In this document: piece by piece, positions 46,017-54,730 of the stretch
Position numbering within the stretch: position 1 is the stretch's first letter
Layout: every line of letters begins with the position of its first letter
Assembly: GCA_937992195.1 (NCBI GenBank)
Contig: CALKKV010000050.1
Location: 16,949-80,948, forward strand
Source of the DNA: an uncultured Gammaproteobacteria bacterium
Lineage (GTDB): Bacteria > Pseudomonadota > Gammaproteobacteria > Arenicellales > Poriferihabitantaceae
Direction of reading: 5' to 3'
DNA length: 64,000 bases
Made by a program: the position numbers and the translations under genes
Notes under the pieces: generated by a model
The model's input: the letters and a program-made list of their open reading frames with translations, nothing else
What the model was told of the DNA's origin: nothing
Databases searched by the model: none

Positions 46017-47825
46017 GTGTCAATAAACGCCGCCCTCGAGCAGCTTAAAAACGTATTTGGTTATGCCGAGTTTCGCCATGCACAGCAGGAAATTGTTGAT
46101 ACATTAATCGGCGGCGAAGACTGTCTGGTGTTAATGCCAACGGGTGGCGGAAAGTCATTGTGCTATCAGATTCCTGCGCTTGTCAGAGACGGCACTGCCA
46201 TTGTGGTATCACCACTGATCGCATTGATGCAAGATCAGGTGGAAGCGCTTCAGCAGCTGGGAGTCGACGTCGGCTTTTTAAACTCCACACAGGATCACGA
46301 ACAACGATGGCAGATAACCAATCAATTAACCGGTGGCGAGCTAAAGCTGCTATATCTGTCCCCAGAGCGGTTGCTAATGCCAGACACCTTGGAGCTGTTA
46401 AGTCAGGTCAACATTAGTCTGTTTGCCATTGATGAAGCCCATTGTGTCTCGCAATGGGGGCATGACTTTCGCAAGGAATATCAGCAATTAGACTGCCTGC
46501 CGGAGATCTTTCCAAACGTTCCGCGGGTAGCGCTAACCGCCACCGCAGACCAACGGGTACGCAAAGAAATCAGCACTCAGCTTCAGCTGGAAAATGCCAA
46601 ACATTTTGTCCATAGCTTTGATCGACCCAATATTACTTATCATGTTGTCGACGCCAACGATGCTCGTAAGCAGCTTTGGCAATTTTTATCGACCCAGCAT
46701 CCCGAAGACGCCGGTATCGTTTATTGCCTGTCGCGGAACCGTACCGAACAAATTGCCGACTTTCTGAATGATAAGGGGCGCACCGCTCTTGTCTACCATG
46801 CAGGAATGAGCGATGAAATGCGCAATGCCAATCAGCGGCGCTTTTTGCTTGAAGACGGCATCGTTATGGTCGCGACCATTGCCTTTGGAATGGGAATTGA
46901 TAAACCCGATGTACGCTTTGTTGCCCATATGAACCTACCGAAGAATCTCGAAGCGTATTATCAAGAAACCGGCCGCGCCGGTCGCGATGGATTACCGGCA
47001 ACAGCGTGGATGGCATACAGTCTAAAAGATGTGATGACCCTGAACAGCTTTGTCGAAGATTCTGACGCCGGTCAGCAGCACAAACAGCTGATGCTGCATA
47101 AGTTAAGAACTATGCTTGGTTGGTGCGAGCTCACCACTTGCAGACGTATCGCTCTGCTGCGTTACTTCGACGAAACTATGGACGCGCAATGTGGCAACTG
47201 CGATAACTGTCTATCACCTCCCGCGGTAATTGACAGCACCGAAAACGCACGCCGTGCGTTGTCCTGCGTTTACCGAACAGGTCAACGCTTTGGCGTCAGC
47301 TATCTCATCGAAGTGTTACGCGGCAGCACCACTGACACGCGAGTCAAACAAAACAGCCATGACCAACTCGATTTATTTGGTTCTGGTCAGACCATATCCG
47401 CACGGGAATGGCGCAATCTATTTCGCCAGCTCATCGCAGCGGGATATCTGGTGATGGATGAAGAAGGTCATGGCGGTCTGCGCATGGATGAAAGCTGTCG
47501 TCCGGTACTGCGCGGTGAAGTTGAAATATTACAGCGGCTGCAGCGCAAAACCGAAAGGACGAAAAAGGGAGGCAGCAAAACTAAAACACTGATTGATCAA
47601 AGCGATCAACCGTTATTTGAAGCCTTGCGCGGGTTGCGCACCCGTCTTGCCAAAGAAGCCGGAATTCCTCCTTATGTGGTTTTTCCAGATACCACTTTGA
47701 TCGCTCTGGCAACCCATAAACCCACAGAGTATCAATCGCTTACCTCCATTAGCGGCATTGGCCAAACCAAGCAAGAGCGCTATGGTGACGCCTTTATTAA
47801 CGTCATTCGGCAGTTTGTCGAGTAG
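46017..47825 (+). CDS. recQ: ATP-dependent DNA helicase RecQ
   Basis: RecQ unwinds DNA in recombination and repair. Walker A is PTGGGKS (residues 41-47), the DEAH box lies in LFAIDEAHCVSQWGHDFR near 139, and motif VI is YYQETGRAGRDGLP near 319. The zinc-binding cysteines are in CRRIALLRYFDETMDAQCGNCDNC near 377-400, then the winged helix, and an HRDC domain closes the chain (FEALRGLRTRLAKEAGIPPYVVF near 540). The start is a GTG at 46017. The 602-residue length is normal. It diverges from the DMT transporter. Confidence 0.97.
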   Translation: MSINAALEQLKNVFGYAEFRHAQQEIVDTLIGGEDCLVLMPTGGGKSLCYQIPALVRDGTAIVVSPLIALMQDQVEALQQLGVDVGFLNSTQDHEQRWQITNQLTGGELKLLYLSPERLLMPDTLELLSQVNISLFAIDEAHCVSQWGHDFRKEYQQLDCLPEIFPNVPRVALTATADQRVRKEISTQLQLENAKHFVHSFDRPNITYHVVDANDARKQLWQFLSTQHPEDAGIVYCLSRNRTEQIADFLNDKGRTALVYHAGMSDEMRNANQRRFLLEDGIVMVATIAFGMGIDKPDVRFVAHMNLPKNLEAYYQETGRAGRDGLPATAWMAYSLKDVMTLNSFVEDSDAGQQHKQLMLHKLRTMLGWCELTTCRRIALLRYFDETMDAQCGNCDNCLSPPAVIDSTENARRALSCVYRTGQRFGVSYLIEVLRGSTTDTRVKQNSHDQLDLFGSGQTISAREWRNLFRQLIAAGYLVMDEEGHGGLRMDESCRPVLRGEVEILQRLQRKTERTKKGGSKTKTLIDQSDQPLFEALRGLRTRLAKEAGIPPYVVFPDTTLIALATHKPTEYQSLTSISGIGQTKQERYGDAFINVIRQFVE

Positions 47826-47877
47826 ATCTGATCAAAGTAAAAAATAAAGAATTTGGTATAAATTTGGTCGAGCGCTG

Positions 47878-47907
47878 TTGACATACCAAACGGTCGGTTT
47901 GTATGAT
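47878..47907 (+). promoter_or_regulatory. Strong promoter with embedded TetR-type operator
   Basis: A consensus -35 TTGACA (47878-47883) and a -10 TATGAT (47902-47907) are separated by 18 bases. The spacer holds the imperfect palindrome CAAACGGTCGGTTTG (47887-47901), the type of site bound by TetR-family repressors. The downstream regulator gene begins six bases after the -10, so the transcript is probably leaderless. Confidence 0.85.
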
Positions 47908-47913
47908 CGCCCT

Positions 47914-48600
47914 ATGAGCAAAGCGATAAAACTCGATTCTTTAGCGGAATCAATCGAAGAGACCAACTGGTGGACAAGCTGGTGCGGACAACAGGCAGGC
48001 GATACCCGCGGCCGCATTCTGATGCACGCATTCAAGGAGGTCCATCTCAATGGATTCCAGGCCGCCAGCATCCAAAATATCATCAATGGAGCCGGCGTTA
48101 CCAAGGGTGCGCTCTACCATCACTTCGCAAGTAAAGAAGATATTGGCTTTGCGCTACTCGATGAAGTTTTTACCCAATACATTATCTCATCGTTTATCGA
48201 ACCGATTTCTCAAACCGATGATCCGATTACCGCATTGCGCAACCACCTGGAAGAAACCGGCAATCAAATGAGCGAAGAAGACATCATGCTCGGCTGCCCG
48301 CTGGATCACTTCGCCCAGGAGATGTCGCCACTCAATAAAGAATTTCAGTCGCGCATTGACGCGCTATACAAAAACAAACACGACGCCCTGGTTAACGCTT
48401 TTCGAAAAGGACAGAAAGCAGGCAATGTCACAACAGATGTTGCCCCCGAATCCATAGCGATGATGATAGACGCCACCCTGCAAGGCTGCATGGCCATGGC
48501 GAAATCCCAAAGGTCACTGGAAACGCTGATGCAGTGCGGTCAAGGTTTGTTTCATTATCTCGAACAATTACGGCCCGCGAATCAAAAATTAAAAAATTAA
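47914..48600 (+). CDS. TetR-family transcriptional regulator
   Basis: The product has 228 residues. The N-terminal helix-turn-helix text is RGRILMHAFKEVHLNGFQAASIQNIINGAGVTKGALYHHFASKEDIGFALLDEVF, near residues 28-80. The C-terminal ligand domain (HFAQEMSPLNKEFQSRIDALYKNKHDALVNAFRKGQKAG) resembles the TetR_C families of regulators of small-molecule export. The start is the ATG at 47914; the frame is open a dozen residues upstream, but that segment is the promoter itself. With no ribosome site and a -10 only six bases before the ATG, translation is likely leaderless. It is followed by an RND exporter, LolA-like and barrel genes on the same strand. Confidence 0.92.
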   Translation: MSKAIKLDSLAESIEETNWWTSWCGQQAGDTRGRILMHAFKEVHLNGFQAASIQNIINGAGVTKGALYHHFASKEDIGFALLDEVFTQYIISSFIEPISQTDDPITALRNHLEETGNQMSEEDIMLGCPLDHFAQEMSPLNKEFQSRIDALYKNKHDALVNAFRKGQKAGNVTTDVAPESIAMMIDATLQGCMAMAKSQRSLETLMQCGQGLFHYLEQLRPANQKLKN

Positions 48601-48642
48601 AAAACGATTCGCCGAAAAAATCACTTTCACAGGAAATAAAAA

Positions 48643-50991
48643 ATGGAAAAGTTTGCAATCAAGTGGGGACAGTGGGTAACACAGCATAGAGCGCTTACTC
48701 TTGTTATCTCGATACTAATCGTTCTCGCAGCCGCATCCGGCGGCCGGTTTCTTGGTTTCACCAATGACTATCGCGTGTTCTTCTCTGGAGACGACCCGCA
48801 TCTTTTGGCCTTTGAAAATCTCCAAGATACCTACACCAAAAATGATAATGTGTTGTTTACCATCACGCCCAAGGATGGCAACGTCTTCACTAATGACACG
48901 CTGGCGGCCATCGCAGATATCACAGACAGAGCTTGGGAAACACCTTTCTCTATCCGAGTCGATTCGCTAAGCAACTATCAACATACCGAAGCGGAAGAAG
49001 ACGATCTAGTCGTTGCAGATTTATATGAAGACGCAGCGTCATTGACCGAAGGCGATCTTACTCGCATTAAAGACATTGCGGTTAACGAACCATTTCTTGT
49101 TAATCGATTAATCTCAACCGACGCAAGAGTTGCCGCAATCAATATCACGGTTGAACTCCCGGGTATTGATGAAGCTACTGAAAGCCCGCAAGTCGCAATG
49201 CACGTTCGCGAACTACGCGAGTATGTGAAGGAGACCTACCCAAATCTCGACGTTCATCTCACTGGCATTGTTATGATGAATCAGGCATTTCCTGAAGCAT
49301 CTATCTACGACACCACACATTTAATCCCCGCAGCTCTTGGTGTGATTCTACTGCTGGTTTTTCTGCAGCTAAGAGGATTTACCGGTACCGTCGGCACCTT
49401 GCTCACCATTATTTTTTCAATCATGGCGGCGATGGGCGCCGCTGGATGGGCCGGAATCAAACTGACGCCGCCGGCGATGTCAGCACCAACCATTATACTT
49501 ACCCTGGCGGTAGCCGACTGCGTCCATATTCTTTCGAACTGGCTGCAAAAATTTCGCAGCGGCATGGATAAGCAAAGCGCCATGGCAGAAAGCTTGCGAA
49601 TTAACTTTATGCCAGTGCTTCTTACCTCGGTGACTACGGCGATTGGCTTTCTCTCGCTAAACTTTAGCGACGCACCTCCCTTCCACGACCTCGGTAATAT
49701 CTCGGCGATGGGTGTGATGTTTGCCTGGATGCTTTCGATGACGTTATTACCTGCATTGGTTACGCTTCTGCCAGTAAGTGATAAGCCGCGTCGCGCTCTG
49801 GGTACCGAGATCATGAATAAATTTGCCGACTGGGTGATTCGGCGCCACCGTATGCTGATGCCGGTCATGTCGATTTTAATCATTGCCCTGATCGCGGCGA
49901 TCCCAAAAAACGAATTAAACGATGTCTTTGTGAACTACTTCGATGAGCGTATCGAATTTCGTACTGATACCGATTATGTGGTTGAAAATCTCACCGGCAT
50001 GTATTTTATCGATTACTCATTAGATGCAGGAGAATCCGGCGGTGTTTCTGAGCCTGAATATCTCGCGCAACTACAGCAATTTACCGACTGGCTACGTGAT
50101 CAACCGGAGGTCATCCATGTCAATGTCTTGACCGACGTCTTTAAACGCGTCAATAAAAGTATGCATGGTGATGATCAGGAGTGGTACAAACTGCCGGAAC
50201 AACGTGACATGGCTGCGCAATATCTATTGTTATATGAAATGTCCTTACCCTATGGCCTGGATCTCAATAACCAGATTGATATTGATAAACAACGTACTAG
50301 ATTAAGCGCAACGCTTAAAACATTATCGACAACCGACACCCTAGCGTTTGAACAACGTTCCAATCGTTGGATGGAAGAAAACACTCCGGCGATAGCAACT
50401 ACAGGCGCTAGCCCCACCGTGATGTTCTCCCATATTGGTATGCGCAATATTATTAGCATGCTGGGCGGCACTGCTTTTGCACTGGTTGCGATTTCTTTGC
50501 TACTTATATTCGCGTTGGGCTCGTTACGCTATGGCCTGCTTACCCTGATTCCAAACATTGCCCCAGCCGCCATGGCTTTCGGCATGTGGGGCTTGGTAGA
50601 TGGCGAAATTGGACTGGGATTATCGGTAGTTACCGCGATGACTCTTGGCATTGTAGTCGATGACACCATACATTTTATGAGCAAATATTTGCGCGCTCGG
50701 CGCGATCAAGGTCTGGATGCAACCGAAGCGGTGCGTTATGCATTTTCAACCGTTGGCGTTGCCCTTTGGACCACATCCATCGCGCTGGCCGCTGGCTTCC
50801 TGGTTATTTCAACATCGTCATTTACGTTAAACGCCGAAATGGGTTTACTGGTTTCCCTGGTAATTGTTTTAGCAATTGTTGTCGATTTTCTGCTCCTGCC
50901 AGCGTTACTTATTCGTTTTGATCGCTGGTTTATGGGTTCATCGAGCGAGAGTAAAGATATTGCACCCGATGAAGCAGCTCAACCTGCGTAA
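48643..50991 (+). CDS. RND-superfamily (MMPL-type) exporter
   Basis: This is a 782-residue membrane protein with twelve predicted helices in two halves, each with a periplasmic loop. The first half has GVILLLVFLQLRGFTGTVGTLLTIIFSIMAAMGAAGWAGIKLTPPAMSAPTIILTLAVADCVHILSNW near residue 225. The second half repeats this with GLGLSVVTAMTLGIVVDDTIHFMSKYLRARR near 660, including the membrane Asp pair that carries protons. It is of the MMPL/HpnN-like type, which moves lipids or hydrophobic compounds. It has an AGGAAA ribosome site and follows the TetR gene by 42 bases. Confidence 0.92.
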   Translation: MEKFAIKWGQWVTQHRALTLVISILIVLAAASGGRFLGFTNDYRVFFSGDDPHLLAFENLQDTYTKNDNVLFTITPKDGNVFTNDTLAAIADITDRAWETPFSIRVDSLSNYQHTEAEEDDLVVADLYEDAASLTEGDLTRIKDIAVNEPFLVNRLISTDARVAAINITVELPGIDEATESPQVAMHVRELREYVKETYPNLDVHLTGIVMMNQAFPEASIYDTTHLIPAALGVILLLVFLQLRGFTGTVGTLLTIIFSIMAAMGAAGWAGIKLTPPAMSAPTIILTLAVADCVHILSNWLQKFRSGMDKQSAMAESLRINFMPVLLTSVTTAIGFLSLNFSDAPPFHDLGNISAMGVMFAWMLSMTLLPALVTLLPVSDKPRRALGTEIMNKFADWVIRRHRMLMPVMSILIIALIAAIPKNELNDVFVNYFDERIEFRTDTDYVVENLTGMYFIDYSLDAGESGGVSEPEYLAQLQQFTDWLRDQPEVIHVNVLTDVFKRVNKSMHGDDQEWYKLPEQRDMAAQYLLLYEMSLPYGLDLNNQIDIDKQRTRLSATLKTLSTTDTLAFEQRSNRWMEENTPAIATTGASPTVMFSHIGMRNIISMLGGTAFALVAISLLLIFALGSLRYGLLTLIPNIAPAAMAFGMWGLVDGEIGLGLSVVTAMTLGIVVDDTIHFMSKYLRARRDQGLDATEAVRYAFSTVGVALWTTSIALAAGFLVISTSSFTLNAEMGLLVSLVIVLAIVVDFLLLPALLIRFDRWFMGSSSESKDIAPDEAAQPA

Positions 50992-51033
50992 CCACACCCC
51001 AACGACCAAATTTAATTTAAGAGACACTAAACA

Positions 51034-51834
51034 ATGCACAAACTCCCTAGAATATTGATTGCAGGCGCCATCAGCGCGCTTGTCACTTCGCCACTATTCG
51101 CGCAAACCGCGGAAGAAAAAGGCTTACAAATCGCAATCGAAAGCGACAAGCGAGACAGCGGCTGGGTAAACGTCAGCTCAGAAATGGAAATGATTTTGCG
51201 TAATCGTGCCGGCAAAGAAAGCAAACGTAAAATCACCAACCGCAATCTCGAGGTCGATGGGGATGGCGATAAATTCTTATCGTTATTCAAACAACCGAGA
51301 GACGTAGAAGGCACAGCAATGCTGACTTTCTCTCACGGACTTGAGCCTGATGACCAGTGGCTATTCTTGCCATCGATCAAACGCGTCAAGCGCATTTCTT
51401 CAAAAAACAAGTCCGGCCCTTTTATGGGCAGTGAATTTGCATTTGAAGATTTATCCTCTCAGGAAGTTGATAAATATGCATACAAACTACTAAAAGAAGA
51501 AGCCTGCGCAGAGTTCGACTGCCATGTTCTTCAGCGCATCCCACAGTATAAAAACTCTGGTTATACGAAACAAATCGTTTGGCTAGACAAGGCCGAATAC
51601 CGTCCAATGAAGATCGAGTTCTATGATCGCAAAGACAGCTTGTTAAAAACGCTAGTCTACACCGGTTATCAAGAATACAAGACCAATAACGGTTCTTACT
51701 GGCGCCCCGATCAGATGGAAATGAGCAATCACCAAACCGGTAAGAGCACTACGCTTAGCTGGAGTAATTATGATTTTGAAACAGCGCTTAGCGATAAAGA
51801 TTTCAATCAGAATGCGTTAAAACGCTTACAGTAA
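51034..51834 (+). CDS. LolA-like outer-membrane lipoprotein-sorting family protein
   Basis: The product has 266 residues with a signal peptide (cut after SPLFA, near residue 24). The mature part matches the LolA-like family often encoded next to RND exporters: GLQIAIESDKRDSGWVNVSSEMEMILRNRAGKE, SLFKQPRDVEGTAMLTFSHGLEPDDQWLFLPSIKRVKRISSKNKSGPFMGSEFAFEDLSS, and YRPMKIEFYDRKDSLLKTL. It is separate from the housekeeping lolA at 3.5 kb. It may carry a lipid between the exporter and the outer membrane. It lies 42 bases after the exporter gene. Confidence 0.9.
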   Translation: MHKLPRILIAGAISALVTSPLFAQTAEEKGLQIAIESDKRDSGWVNVSSEMEMILRNRAGKESKRKITNRNLEVDGDGDKFLSLFKQPRDVEGTAMLTFSHGLEPDDQWLFLPSIKRVKRISSKNKSGPFMGSEFAFEDLSSQEVDKYAYKLLKEEACAEFDCHVLQRIPQYKNSGYTKQIVWLDKAEYRPMKIEFYDRKDSLLKTLVYTGYQEYKTNNGSYWRPDQMEMSNHQTGKSTTLSWSNYDFETALSDKDFNQNALKRLQ

Positions 51835-51858
51835 TCAGCACCGACGTTTGACGCAACA

Positions 51859-53076
51859 ATGACCTTCTCGCTTACCAGAACAGCCAGCAAGAGCAAGCTT
51901 ATGCTCGCACTTCGATACGCGGTATTATGTCTGCTCTCTGCTAGCGCTTCGGCTATGGATTCTTCGGTAAAAATAGAGTTTGAGGCAACCAGCTATCCTG
52001 AGGTATCAGACAGCACGAAGTTTGAAGATAACGTTGCAGTTGGCATCGAACCAGAGTTTAAAAGCAGTTTTAACGACGGTGATATAGGATTTAATTTTAC
52101 GCCATTTATTCGTCTCGACAGCCGCGATGAAGATCGAAGGCACGTCGACATTCGCGAACTGCATGTTATCAACGCGCGTGGCGATTGGGAGTTTTTAGTG
52201 GGCATCAGTAAAGTTTTTTGGGGCGTCACCGAATCAAACCACCTGGTCGATATCATCAACCAAACCGATCTACTCGAAGGTATCGACGGTGAAGATAAAC
52301 TCGGACAGCCGATGATTCGCATTAGTCGTTCTTTTGAGAAAACCGTGCTAACCGGATTTGTCTTACCAGGTTTTAGAGAACGAGAATATTTCGGCGCAGA
52401 CAACCCACTTGCCCTACCTTTTGCTATCGATAACGATCCGGTGTTTCAATCCGACGACGAAGAATTGAATATCGACTTTGCGTTACGATTTAGTGGATTC
52501 CACGGCATTTTTGATTACGGCCTCTCCTGGTTTCATGGCACAACCCGTGAACCCACCTTCGTGCCAGGACTGGATGAACGTCTGGTTCCGCAATACGGTT
52601 TAATTGATCAAGTTGGTATCGATGCACAAGCGACCAGTGGCGCATGGCTTTGGAAGCTGGAGGTCATCAACCGTGATTTTGATGACAACCGCTTTGGTGA
52701 AGATTTCACCGCTGCCGTGGGCGGATTGGAATATTCCTTTTACGGCCTCGCTGACGGCGCATTCGATCTCGGCTTACTTGCGGAGTATCACACCGATAGC
52801 AGAAACGATGCTTCCACCGTCATTTTTCAAAATGATTTATTTATCGCAACGCGACTGGCCTTCACCGATGCAGAAAGTACTGAGCTACTTGCTGGTGTAT
52901 TTATCGACCAGGATGATGATTCAACCAGCTTGCGCCTCGAAGGCAGTCGACGAATTTTTGGCGACGCCCGAATCAGTCTTGAAGCTCAGGGGTTTTCGAA
53001 TATTGATGACAACAATGTTTCTGCCGGGTTAAGCAATAGCGACTTTATTCAGCTGACGTTAGACGTCTTTTTCTAG
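51859..53076 (+). CDS. Predicted outer-membrane beta-barrel protein of the RND cluster
   Basis: This 405-residue protein has a signal peptide ending near ASAMDSS (residue 34). Its beta-rich chain has many alternating hydrophobic/polar strands and ends FIQLTLDVFF, where the terminal Phe points to barrel insertion. Family text such as DVDSRDEDRRHVDIRELHV-like HVDIRELHVINARGDWEFLVGISKVFWGVTESNHLVDIINQTDL is shared with barrel proteins encoded beside MMPL exporters and LolA-like genes. It begins 24 bases after the LolA-like gene, so the TetR-RND-LolA-barrel set is one operon by spacing. The substrate is not known. Confidence 0.8.
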   Translation: MTFSLTRTASKSKLMLALRYAVLCLLSASASAMDSSVKIEFEATSYPEVSDSTKFEDNVAVGIEPEFKSSFNDGDIGFNFTPFIRLDSRDEDRRHVDIRELHVINARGDWEFLVGISKVFWGVTESNHLVDIINQTDLLEGIDGEDKLGQPMIRISRSFEKTVLTGFVLPGFREREYFGADNPLALPFAIDNDPVFQSDDEELNIDFALRFSGFHGIFDYGLSWFHGTTREPTFVPGLDERLVPQYGLIDQVGIDAQATSGAWLWKLEVINRDFDDNRFGEDFTAAVGGLEYSFYGLADGAFDLGLLAEYHTDSRNDASTVIFQNDLFIATRLAFTDAESTELLAGVFIDQDDDSTSLRLEGSRRIFGDARISLEAQGFSNIDDNNVSAGLSNSDFIQLTLDVFF

Positions 53077-53342
53077 TGTCGCTCTGAACCAACAGTGAAT
53101 GTCGTGCCATCGCGACAAGTATTAAAAAACAATTTGTGAAAATAAATGCAACTAGGGATTGAAACCCTATAAATACAGATTTTTCGCTTCACTGATCACA
53201 CTCCTCCCGGTTTAGAAAACTGCCAAGCCATAAATCAAAAATGGCTGAACCAGAAACAAATCGCAATAAGTTTCACATATTTATCCCACGCAAATCACAA
53301 ACCCAAAGCGTAAAGTGGGTATTCGTACAAACAAATAGCGAA

Positions 53343-53618
53343 ATGAGCCTGATCACGAAAATTGGCGTATCCCTGTCACTACTATCAGTCACTGCCTGGG
53401 TAACAGACCAGCTAAGCCACAACATGCTTTCCCATGCCATTGGAAAATGGCTGTGCGGTGATCATTATATGCAGCAAATCAATGGCGTAATTTCGCAACA
53501 CAGCTGCGGTTTTAATACAGATCTTCATCTCACCGCACTTTTAATTCTCGCTCTCGCCGTCGGCATCATACTCTCGCTGACCACCACCGTGTTTTTCCGC
53601 ACAAATAGCTATTATTAA
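53343..53618 (+). CDS. Small membrane protein, 91 aa
   Basis: The ATG at 53343 gives a 91-residue protein with two membrane helices (about residues 4-20 and 63-85: LTALLILALAVGIILSLTTTVFF). The loop holds two Cys (KWLCGDHYMQQINGVISQHSCGF). The frame is open for 34 more residues upstream to 53241, but that part is polar and unsupported. No family was recognised. It sits between the RND operon and ssrA. Confidence 0.5.
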   Translation: MSLITKIGVSLSLLSVTAWVTDQLSHNMLSHAIGKWLCGDHYMQQINGVISQHSCGFNTDLHLTALLILALAVGIILSLTTTVFFRTNSYY

Positions 53619-53657
53619 TCGCTAGATCACCCGGCAAATCCAAATCCCTGAATCTGC

Positions 53658-53663
53658 TATAAT
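53658..53663 (+). promoter_or_regulatory. ssrA promoter -10 element
   Basis: TATAAT lies 12 bases before the first base of the mature tmRNA, as expected for ssrA. A convincing -35 was not found. Confidence 0.7.
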
Positions 53664-53675
53664 GTCGCTTCCATT

Positions 53676-54033
53676 GGGGGTGACTGGCTTCGACGTCGGT
53701 CACGAAGCCATCGGAGCATGTCGAGGTGCAGGATTCCTCGTTAATCCGTCTGCAAAACTATAGTTGCCAACGACGACAACTACGCGTTAGCGGCTTAAGC
53801 CCGCTTTCCCTTCCACCCAGCTCTTCTGTCGGCTCGGGTTCGGAAGGTCATCTCAGACAGAATCGCTCGCCGGCTGCGCTCGTTAGTCGGCTGCTAAAAG
53901 TAAGCGAGCTCGCCGAACTGTAAGTTTGTCTGCCTACTGGCAGGTCGGTTAACTTGAAGCGCAGACTAAACATGTAGCTTGCCGGTGAGTGTAGGATCTA
54001 CGGACGCGGGTTCAATTCCCGCCACCTCCACCA
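53676..54033 (+). ncRNA. ssrA: Transfer-messenger RNA (tmRNA)
   Basis: This RNA rescues stalled ribosomes and tags the unfinished peptide. It begins GGGGGTGACTGGCTTCGACG and ends CACCTCCACCA. The 5' GGGGGUG and 3' CACCUCC pair in a seven-bp acceptor stem (one G-U pair), then A and an encoded CCA at 54031-54033. The T-arm GGACGCGGGTTCAATTCCCGCC is intact. The tag reading frame resumes at a GCC codon and encodes ANDDNYALAA followed by TAA, near 53768-53800. The 358-base length is normal for a one-piece tmRNA. Confidence 0.98.
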
Positions 54034-54403
54034 TTTTCATCTTATTGATTCATAAGATAAGGGGCAAGACAGTTCTTGTCTTGCCCCTGATATACCCGAG
54101 ATATACCCTGCTTTGTATTTGAGGGACAGACCACGCTTTTCTTCTAATGTTTTGAAAAAGAGCGAATTATTTCAATCTCGAACTACCAAATTTCGCCCAG
54201 AATAGTGCGTTCCCAAATTAATGAACGATGACAATCTTTGGCAATGTGTCAATTTCTGACCGTCGAAGATTGACCCACTATCTTCTATAGGTGGGTAGAC
54301 TAACTGTATCAAAGCAAGGTACCAACTGGCTTTGAGCGAAAGGAAATCAGTTTTGGCACGATATATGCGAGTAAAAGCTGAACACAATCACAGTGTATAG
54401 ATT
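54034..54403 (+). other. 370-base stretch after ssrA: hairpin, possible attachment-site debris, sigma-54-like promoter
   Basis: No gene is supported here. A perfect 11-bp hairpin GGGGCAAGACA/TGTCTTGCCCC lies at 54061-54087, without a T-run directly behind it. A direct pair GATATACCC and GATATACCC follows at 54088 and 54099. A CCCAC/GTGGG hairpin with an inner TAT/ATA pairing lies near 54276-54297. The end of ssrA is a favoured insertion site for integrases and this debris would suit an island end, but no integrase gene is present. Confidence 0.4.
54353..54368 (+). promoter_or_regulatory. Sigma-54-like (-24/-12) promoter
   Basis: TTGGCACG matches the -24 box exactly, and ATGC stands in the -12 position with GG-N10-GC spacing kept. 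The only departure is A for T at the first base of TTGC. The first gene begins 35 bases downstream at 54404. An enhancer site for a sigma-54 activator was not found. Confidence 0.6.
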
Positions 54404-54703
54404 ATGAACAATCACACACTCAAACTCGAAAATCTGACGTTTCGCGGCACCAAAGGCGTAAGTGAGAATAATAAAGGTGATGGATTCAAACCTGCATTTC
54501 TCAATCAGAAAACCGGACAGGTTGAACTGGCGAGATATAGTAATGGAAGTCCCGCGCCAGTACATCTCATCGAAGGCTTACCCGAAGAGTGGGCCGCCAC
54601 ACGAGGCAAGAACGGAATAGCGGTCAGCCTTCTTTCTGAAATTGTAGCGGGGTTTGTTCGCGAAGGAGTTTTCTATTCCCGCGAAGAAGCGGCGATGTAT
54701 TAG
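54404..54703 (+). CDS. Conserved small hypothetical protein, 99 aa
   Basis: The chain reads LENLTFRGTKGVSENNKGDGFKPAFLNQKTGQVELARYSNGSPAPVHLIEGLPEEWAATRGKNGIAV, then EIVAGFVREGVFYSREEAAMY. This order (FRGTGGVS, GFxPAF, TG-V, S/R-F-x-G-x-APxHL, GLP, GFxxxGxFYxREEAA) recalls a recurring proteobacterial family of unknown function. No name or function is offered. There is no signal peptide or membrane segment. The ATG lacks a ribosome site. A sigma-54-like promoter lies upstream, and ssrA about 370 bases before, so it may be an accessory gene. Confidence 0.65.
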   Translation: MNNHTLKLENLTFRGTKGVSENNKGDGFKPAFLNQKTGQVELARYSNGSPAPVHLIEGLPEEWAATRGKNGIAVSLLSEIVAGFVREGVFYSREEAAMY

Positions 54704-54730
54704 CGCATTCAGAATATCTAGCTGTCGGAT

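Noticed and set aside
53150..53172. GGGATTGAAACCC text resembling the end of a CRISPR repeat
   Set aside because: Only one copy is present, with no second repeat or spacer in the surrounding bases and no cas gene in the window.
54034..54403. Prophage or genomic island inserted at ssrA
   Set aside because: No integrase, second attachment copy or phage gene is visible. Only debris-like sequence is present, so it is kept as a weak lead.
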